Part shown: positions 59,006 through 64,000 of the stretch, piece after piece
Numbering within the stretch: the stretch's first letter is position 1
Layout of the letters: every line of letters starts with the position of its first letter
Assembly (NCBI GenBank): GCA_050305405.1
Contig: JBNLFG010000017.1
Span: 1 to 64,000, forward strand
Source of the DNA: Desulfolinea sp050305405
GTDB taxonomy: Bacteria; Chloroflexota; Anaerolineae; Anaerolineales; Villigracilaceae
Direction: 5' to 3'
DNA: 64,000 nt
Position numbers and translations under genes: made by a program
The notes under the pieces: generated by a model
What the model was told of the DNA's origin: nothing
Databases searched by the model: none
Seen by the model: only the letters and a program-made list of their open reading frames with translations

Positions 59006-59282
59006 AAAAGCGAGTCTCCACATCCAGGTTTGGGGACGGGTACAGAACGTCGGCTTTCGCGCATTTGTGGGGCAGCAGGCGAGGCTGCTCGGTGTCAATG
59101 GCTGGGTACGCAACGTTGGGCGGGATCAGGTTGAAGTCCGCGCCGAGGGGCACGAGGAAACTCTGAAAGCCTTTCTTGAGATCGTCAAGGAAGGGCCCAG
59201 TGTGGCGCGCGTTGACCGCTATGAATCCGAGTGGGGAGAGTTCCGAGATGCCTTCAAAAGTTTTCATGTACGCTGGTTTTAG
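58995..59282 (+). CDS. acyP: Acylphosphatase
   Basis: A 95-residue enzyme that hydrolyses acyl phosphates. The catalytic Arg is in 'GRVQNVGFRAFVGQQA' and the Asn in 'LGVNGWVRNVGRDQVEV', the two residues that define the family. Length and motif spacing are standard. It overlaps the peptidase gene by 11 bases (ATG at 58995), so it is part of the same transcript. Confidence 0.95.
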   Translation: MTSKKASLHIQVWGRVQNVGFRAFVGQQARLLGVNGWVRNVGRDQVEVRAEGHEETLKAFLEIVKEGPSVARVDRYESEWGEFRDAFKSFHVRWF

Positions 59283-59288
59283 ATATTT

Positions 59289-61028
59289 ATGGATGAGAAA
59301 TCTCCCCGTTACCGCATTGCTCTCGATGATTTCAAGCGAGCGCGGCGTAAAGCCGCTCTGCAAGATATTCTCAGCCGTATTACGGGGCATTCCGACGCGC
59401 TAATCCCCTTTGAAGAAGCGCGTAAACGTCTGAATGCCAGTGGCGAAGAAGCGCTTGGTTTACAGAATATCCCCCTCAACGCGATCATTGGCAGCGTTGG
59501 ACGTTACGCCGATTTCAATCGCAATTTTCTGCCGCGCCATGATGTTCAATCCAGTCGTTGGGCGCGGGTTAAATCTGCCCTGCGTGATCTTGACGAAATG
59601 CCGCCCATTCAGGTCTATCAAATTGGTGAAGCCTACTTCGTCATCGATGGAAACCATCGCGTCTCAATTGCGCGCGAACGTGGCGCCACGCATATCAGCG
59701 CCTATGTCACCGAGATATACACAAAAGTCCCGCTTTCCCCTGATACCGATTTCGAAGAATTCATCCTGAAATCTGAATACGCCAGCTTTCTAACAAACAC
59801 TCGGATTGACGAAAGCTGTCCCGAAGCCAATTTGAGCATCACTGTCCCCGGACAATACACTGTCCTTGAAAAACAAATCGCTAGCCACCATCATCGGCTC
59901 AACGCCGGAGCCCGCCGCGAAATCATCCTGACCGATGCTGTTCGCCATTGGTACGAAAATATTTATATCCCCTCAATCGAGAGTATTCGCCAGCGCGGTA
60001 TCCTGCGCGATTTTCCCAAACGCACCGAAACCGATCTCTATGTTTGGACCACCAAACATCAAGAAAGACTCAAAGAAGAACTTGGCTGGTCTGTCGAGCT
60101 GGATGTTGCTACCACCGACCTTGTCGATCAGCGCGGCGAGAGTTTTAGGCAAAAACTAAAACGAACGGCTGAGCAACTCCGCAAAGTCATATGGCCATCG
60201 TTGCTCGAAGAAGGCCAGCCCGTTGGCGAGTGGCGCAAAAAGCACGTCGCCATTCACCATCCGGATGCACTTTTTGAGAATATTCTCGTGCCCCTCAACG
60301 GCGAGTGGGATAGCTGGAACGCTTTGAAACAAGCCCTGCTCATCGGCCAGCGCGAGGGCTCACATCTGCTTGGGTTGCACATCGCCCCTTCAAAAGCGGA
60401 TCTAAAGAGCGACGTTGCCAAAACTGTCGCAGAACGTTTCGAAGAAGAATGCACCGAAGCAGGATTAAAAGGCGAAATCGCCCTTGATTTTGGCAGGGTC
60501 TCGTCTGTCATCAATAAACGCGCCCGTTGGACAGATCTCGTTATATTGCACCTCGCACATCCTCCCCAGCCCCAAATCACCTCTCGGCTCGGCTCTGGCC
60601 TGCGCGATTTGATCCAGCGTTGCCCCCGTCCCGTGCTGACCGTTCCCCAAGCTACCGAAAAACTCGAACGCATCCTCGTCGCCTACGACGGCAGCCCAAA
60701 AGCGAACGAATCCCTCTACATTGCCGCCTACTTCGCCGGACGCTGGGGCACAACGCTCAATGTGCTCTGTGTAGTCGACGATATAAATCAACGCTCATGG
60801 CAAGTTGCACGTGCAAAATATTATCTCAAAACGCAAGAGATTGAAGCCACATATATTAAAAAAGAGGGCAATGTTGCCCAAGGCATTCTGGATACGGCCA
60901 AAGAAGAAGATATTGACCTGATATTAATGGGGGGCTATAGCCGCAAACCCGTCGCAGAAGTTCTGCTGGGCGGCAGTCTTGATGAGGTGCTGCGCAAGAC
61001 GCGCAAACCGGTATTGATCTGTCGTTAA
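59289..61028 (+). CDS. ParB-like N-domain fused to two universal-stress (Usp) domains
   Basis: A 579-residue protein. Residues ~80-140 hold a ParB/sulfiredoxin-like fold ('MPPIQVYQIGEAYFVIDGNH' followed by RVSIARERGA), whose DGNHR motif binds nucleotide in relatives. A middle helical region (~150-310) follows; then two Usp modules: ~340-450 ('HPDALFENILVPLNGEWDSW') and ~455-579 ('ERILVAYDGSPKANESLYIA'), the second ending with the ATP-binding 'DLILMGGYSRKPVAEVLLGG'. The start is 6 bases after the acylphosphatase stop. The combination is unusual; it may be a nucleotide-sensing stress protein. Confidence 0.85.
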   Translation: MDEKSPRYRIALDDFKRARRKAALQDILSRITGHSDALIPFEEARKRLNASGEEALGLQNIPLNAIIGSVGRYADFNRNFLPRHDVQSSRWARVKSALRDLDEMPPIQVYQIGEAYFVIDGNHRVSIARERGATHISAYVTEIYTKVPLSPDTDFEEFILKSEYASFLTNTRIDESCPEANLSITVPGQYTVLEKQIASHHHRLNAGARREIILTDAVRHWYENIYIPSIESIRQRGILRDFPKRTETDLYVWTTKHQERLKEELGWSVELDVATTDLVDQRGESFRQKLKRTAEQLRKVIWPSLLEEGQPVGEWRKKHVAIHHPDALFENILVPLNGEWDSWNALKQALLIGQREGSHLLGLHIAPSKADLKSDVAKTVAERFEEECTEAGLKGEIALDFGRVSSVINKRARWTDLVILHLAHPPQPQITSRLGSGLRDLIQRCPRPVLTVPQATEKLERILVAYDGSPKANESLYIAAYFAGRWGTTLNVLCVVDDINQRSWQVARAKYYLKTQEIEATYIKKEGNVAQGILDTAKEEDIDLILMGGYSRKPVAEVLLGGSLDEVLRKTRKPVLICR

Positions 61029-61030
61029 AG

Positions 61031-61066
61031 AGACCACAAAAGTCTTGAAGACTTTTGTGGCCTGCT
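61031..61066. terminator. Hairpin terminator between convergent genes
   Basis: AGACCACAAAAGTCTT (61031-61046) and AAGACTTTTGTGGCCT (61048-61063) pair along 16 bases with one mismatch and a single-base loop. It is a near copy of the hairpin at 3195-3227, so it is both terminator-like and a dispersed repeat. Confidence 0.75.
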
Positions 61067-61695
61067 CACTTAAAATCCAAATCTCTTACTTTATAGCCAT
61101 ACGTGTTGATGACCAGTGTTTTTCCCACCTGTGTCTCGGTGATCGTGTCATCGGTGTAAACGTGATTATGCCCATGAAAATGGTATTTGGGCTTGAAGGT
61201 TTTGATGAGCCAATTGAAGGCTTTGATGCCCACATGCGTCCAATCGGGTTTGTCGTGGACGCCGTGTGGAGCGGCATGGGTTACAAAAATATCGAGATAA
61301 CGCCCATACATCAATTTGTTCATCAGGAGCTTGGGGACAAGATGAAAAACATGCTCCCACATCTCTGCTTGCGTATACTGGAAATCCCCGCGATTGTAGC
61401 GGTTGCAGCCTTCGATCCCCGCTAAGATAATGCCGTTTTCGTAAACTGTTTTGCGATGCAAATCCATCCCGTTACGGGGCCCTTTGCGCTCGCCATCCAC
61501 GCCATATTCGATGATGGCGTCGTGGTTACCGCGCACAAAATAGAGCGGCACACGCAGCTTTTTTGCAATCTCTTCCTGATAATAATAAGGTAGATCTCCG
61601 CAGCCGAGAATCAAAGTCACGCCCTGAAGTTCGGCAATGTTTTCGGGACTGTCGATGGTAGTGATGACTTTATCGCTGACGGAGAGAACTTTCAC
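61066..61695 (-). CDS. Metallophosphoesterase (calcineurin-like)
   Basis: A 209-residue phosphoesterase. The usual N-terminal D-x-H is not obvious; the next motifs are clear: 'LILGCGDLPYYYQEEI' (metal Asp), 'YFVRGNHDAIIEYG' (GNHD), 'IFVTHAAPHGVHD' and 'YHFHGHNHVYTDD' (GHxH). This is the UPF0046/Ser-Thr-phosphatase-like group of small cytoplasmic phosphoesterases; the substrate may be a cyclic nucleotide or phosphodiester. No clear operon partner. It converges with the ParB-Usp gene. Confidence 0.85.
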   Translation of the reverse strand: MKVLSVSDKVITTIDSPENIAELQGVTLILGCGDLPYYYQEEIAKKLRVPLYFVRGNHDAIIEYGVDGERKGPRNGMDLHRKTVYENGIILAGIEGCNRYNRGDFQYTQAEMWEHVFHLVPKLLMNKLMYGRYLDIFVTHAAPHGVHDKPDWTHVGIKAFNWLIKTFKPKYHFHGHNHVYTDDTITETQVGKTLVINTYGYKVRDLDFK

Positions 61696-61814
61696 GGAAG
61701 AGCCTTAATATAGTTCCTGAGCGGAAGGCGAATGAAATAAGCCTGTAATCGAAGGGCGGCATTTGCAGAAATCGTCCTTTGGCTGCGTCTCGCTCTGCTC
61801 AGAAGCCGGTTGTT

Positions 61815-62141
61815 TTACGCGCGGATCATCGTCAGCAGCATTTTGAACTGCTTGGTGGCTTTGACAGCATGGGGTTCGTCAGCGGGCAGGATGATGGTCT
61901 CGCCTATCTGCATGGGAAAGGATTTGCCGGAGATGATGATCTCGGCTTTGCCATCCAGCATTTGGAGCAAGGCATCGTGGGGCGTGGAATGTTCGCTAAG
62001 TTCTTGCCCGGCATCGAAAGCGAAGAGGGTTACGTTCCCGTTTTCAGCGCGCAGCACCTGATTACTGACGACGGCATTCTTCTGATATTGAACTTGACTG
62101 GCGAGTCGAAAACTCTTTGCTTTGGGGGTGCTTGAAGACAT
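61815..62141 (-). CDS. Cupin-domain protein
   Basis: A 108-residue single cupin barrel. Motif 1 is 'FDAGQELSEHSTPHDALLQM' with the metal His pair and Glu-like residues, motif 2 is 'PADEPHAVKATKQF'. Such small cupins often bind a metal and a small ligand and act as sensors or isomerases. The ATG at 62141 after AAGGAAAGCCAGCC is preferred to an upstream in-frame ATG at 62183. The gene stands alone. Confidence 0.87.
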   Translation of the reverse strand: MSSSTPKAKSFRLASQVQYQKNAVVSNQVLRAENGNVTLFAFDAGQELSEHSTPHDALLQMLDGKAEIIISGKSFPMQIGETIILPADEPHAVKATKQFKMLLTMIRA

Positions 62142-62164
62142 GGGCTGGCTTTCCTTATGATACG

Positions 62165-62202
62165 AGACCTGACAGGTTTTCAAAACCTGTCAGGTCTTTT
62201 TT
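62165..62202. repeat. Dispersed GACCTGACAGG-type palindrome
   Basis: A 16-bp perfect inverted repeat (AGACCTGACAGGTTTT and its complement, one-base loop) followed by TTTTTT on the plus strand. It lies between the cupin and peptidase genes on the minus strand, where the T tract faces the wrong way to serve either gene. The design matches the AGACTACAAAAGTCTT family: long perfect stem, single-base loop. Confidence 0.8.
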
Positions 62203-62203
62203 G

Positions 62204-64000
62204 TTATTTAATCTCAATCGAGTAATTTGCCAATTCACGGGTGAAGCGAGTTGTGCCGGTGACGACGAGAATGGCTTTATCGCCGCTGTTGAGTGAGAGC
62301 GGAATCTCGGCGCTTTGGGCATCGGAGAGCTCGATCATCTCGACGGTGGTTTCTCCGCCGCTCTTCAGGATGAGGGCTGCGCGGAAGGTTTGCGGGAGAA
62401 TGTTTTGGACGCGGACGAAGCCTGCTGCTTCCCAACCGCCATCGTCGGCTTCAAAATCGGACGCATAGTCGATGGCATCGATGCGGATGTCGTCGATGAG
62501 CATACCTTCGCCGTTGACAGCAGCATCGGTGACGTACTCGAAACGGACCTGGACTTCTTTGCCAGCATAGTCGGAGAGATCGACAGATTCTTCCATCCAG
62601 CCGTTGGTGACGCCGTTGTATGCCCAACCATAGGAGTTACCGGAGGGGTCTTCACCGGTCCCCGAGGGGGTGGTGATGATTTGCCAGTGTTCACCGTCTT
62701 CAGATACTTCGAGGTAGACGTAGTCGTAGTCGGTTTCGAGGTCGTACCAGGTTTGGAATGACAAAGTAATGGGACCGGGCACATTGCTGAAGTCGAAGGA
62801 GCGCGTTAGGGTCATGTCCGATTCGTCGCCTTTATTTGTCCAGAAGGCGTAGTCACCGGAGTAGGGGTCTTCGGGGATTAATCCTGTTTGAGTTGCTCCG
62901 GCAAAGGAGATGGTGTAGTCACCGGCACATTCGATCTGGATGTAATCGCCGCCGTATTGGTGGACGCTATAGTTCTCCGTGGTGGGGCAATTGTAGATGT
63001 TTTCGGTGGCGCTGGGTTGCGGTGCATCTTCGTAGTTGTGATAGGTATAGCGTCCATCGCCGACGTTGGAGTCTTTGAGGAAGTTGGCTATCAACCAGTC
63101 GATGACGATGTCGTCTGCGACGATTGCTTCGCCCGTGATGGGGTCAATGGCGTTGATGCTTGTGAGGGTGTTGTCGACACTGTCCATGCCGTTCTGATCG
63201 TCGGCGGCGAGGGCTTGAGTGGCTTCTTCGCCGAAGCGGTCGAGGAAGTAGGTGGTGAACATGAAGGCCGCGCCATAGTGGGGCGTGGTGGCGTTCTGAT
63301 CGTTGGGCCAGTCGTTGAGCTGCAGATCGGGGCTTTGGGTGTAGACCCAGTCGAAGCCGCCGGGATCGAGGTCGTTGAGGAAGGTGGCGAGTTCAGAGAA
63401 GCCTTCGTTGAGCCAGGAAGATTCGTTGCGATCCTGATTCCAGTGGATCATGTGCTGGAATTCGTGGGCGAGCACGCCATAGGTGAAGCCTTCATGCAGA
63501 AAGGTGTTATCTGCATTGAAGAGGAACATCTCGTGGGCGTTGGAGTATTCGTGAGCAAGAGGGTGGTACTCATCAGCGGATGAGTAGTAGCCTGCGATGC
63601 TGGAGCCGATGCCGCGCGTGTAGAGGATGTAGATGTGCTCGTCGCCGTCGACGCCGGGAGACCATTCGGAGCCAAAGAAGGCGCGGTTGGTGGGGTAGAT
63701 TTCGTTTTCGAAGGTGTCCATGAGTTTTTCCATCTCACCTTCGTCGAAGTTGACGCCATCTTGCACCCAGAAGTAGGAGTGGGCGGTGACGTATTGCAGG
63801 GTAGCATCGACTTGAAAGTTTTCGTTGGTGCCGACGTCGGTTGCCCAGAAGGTATCGGTATCGCCGACTTGGAGCGGCGTGGCAGGTGGGTCCATTGTGA
63901 TGGGTATCTCACATTTCCCGTCGAGGCGGCAGGCCAGTTCGGGTAGGTTATTTGGCGGAACAATGGTGTTCTCCAAAGTGGAAAGCGTGTCTGTCGGAAT
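62204..64000 (-). CDS. Secreted M6-like metallopeptidase, 5' partial
   Basis: The frame is open to the window edge, so the N-terminus is outside. About 598 residues are seen. The peptidase site is 'GVLAHEFQHMIHWNQDRNES' (HExxH) with 'SSWLNEGFSELATFL' as the downstream Glu region; this is the immune-inhibitor-A/M6-like layout common in Chloroflexota. A jelly-roll carbohydrate- or protein-binding-like module follows (~380-510: 'LSFQTWYDLETDYDYVYLEV' and 'GMLIDDIRIDAIDY'), then a short beta domain. It is probably exported and degrades extracellular proteins. Confidence 0.87.
   Translation of the reverse strand: MPTDTLSTLENTIVPPNNLPELACRLDGKCEIPITMDPPATPLQVGDTDTFWATDVGTNENFQVDATLQYVTAHSYFWVQDGVNFDEGEMEKLMDTFENEIYPTNRAFFGSEWSPGVDGDEHIYILYTRGIGSSIAGYYSSADEYHPLAHEYSNAHEMFLFNADNTFLHEGFTYGVLAHEFQHMIHWNQDRNESSWLNEGFSELATFLNDLDPGGFDWVYTQSPDLQLNDWPNDQNATTPHYGAAFMFTTYFLDRFGEEATQALAADDQNGMDSVDNTLTSINAIDPITGEAIVADDIVIDWLIANFLKDSNVGDGRYTYHNYEDAPQPSATENIYNCPTTENYSVHQYGGDYIQIECAGDYTISFAGATQTGLIPEDPYSGDYAFWTNKGDESDMTLTRSFDFSNVPGPITLSFQTWYDLETDYDYVYLEVSEDGEHWQIITTPSGTGEDPSGNSYGWAYNGVTNGWMEESVDLSDYAGKEVQVRFEYVTDAAVNGEGMLIDDIRIDAIDYASDFEADDGGWEAAGFVRVQNILPQTFRAALILKSGGETTVEMIELSDAQSAEIPLSLNSGDKAILVVTGTTRFTRELANYSIEIK

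Noticed and set aside
62888..63583. A 231-codon plus-strand frame opposite the metallopeptidase gene
   Set aside because: Its Val/Gly/Asp-rich product is the antisense reflection of the peptidase codons; HExxH on the minus strand decides the case.
1..64000. CRISPR arrays
   Set aside because: No series of regularly spaced identical repeats was seen on either strand. The repeats present are single palindromes or long direct repeats.

Overview
The window looks like chromosomal DNA of an uncultured Chloroflexota bacterium, most likely class Anaerolineae. The evidence is the combination of a bacterial mevalonate pathway gene (mvaD), a two-subunit class I fumarase, an octaheme HAO-type cytochrome module, several wide-spread short palindromes typical of such genomes, and many proteins of Anaerolineae style. 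This is inference from gene content; no 16S gene is present.

Layout. (1) 0-12.7 kb is ordinary chromosome: a PIN/TRAM protein, cysS, rlmB, a GH1 glycosidase, a self-regulated TetR operon of redox and detoxification genes, a GT87-like membrane protein and fumarase. (2) 12.8-14.2 kb has two tRNA-Ser genes followed by a scrap heap: an IS1-type remnant, a VIT/CCC1 transporter pseudogene and a comM remnant. (3) 14.2-22.6 kb is a respiratory nitrogen module on the minus strand (HAO-like octaheme lipoprotein, NapC/NrfH-type tetraheme quinol dehydrogenase, NarL-type regulator, heme-sensor histidine kinase, Crp/Fnr regulator) facing a plus-strand operon of membrane proteins. (4) 23.0-40.1 kb is an AT-rich island for a sulfated surface glycan: a GT-C enzyme, an ABC exporter, three large glycosyltransferase-sulfotransferase fusion proteins, a stand-alone sulfotransferase and three more glycosyltransferases. 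It is bracketed by two diverged direct repeats that each carry the same 3' fragment of comM, with a tRNA-like scrap at the right edge. (5) 40.6-44.3 kb has a PHP phosphoesterase and an ABC importer (binding protein plus double permease, no ATPase) behind an attenuator-like leader. (6) 44.8-54.7 kb is a decayed integrative element: two conjugation-type ATPases (both broken), an AbiE toxin-antitoxin pair, a radical SAM enzyme, an IS5-family insertion and the tail of a large serine recombinase that reads into mvaD. (7) 54.6-64 kb returns to chromosome: mvaD, rseP, a HEAT-repeat protein, a membrane peptidase, acylphosphatase, a ParB-like/universal-stress fusion, a phosphoesterase, a cupin and a partial secreted metallopeptidase.

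How it fits together. The Crp-kinase-regulator operon sits beside the HAO/NrfH pair and probably controls it in response to redox or nitrogen oxides. The island genes form one co-oriented run that could build, sulfate and export a glycan. The accessory segments carry several in-frame amber codons and a frameshift in a C9 tract, consistent with decay of mobile DNA. The most interesting parts are the GT-sulfotransferase fusion island with its comM-bearing direct repeats, and the recombinase tail overlapping mvaD.
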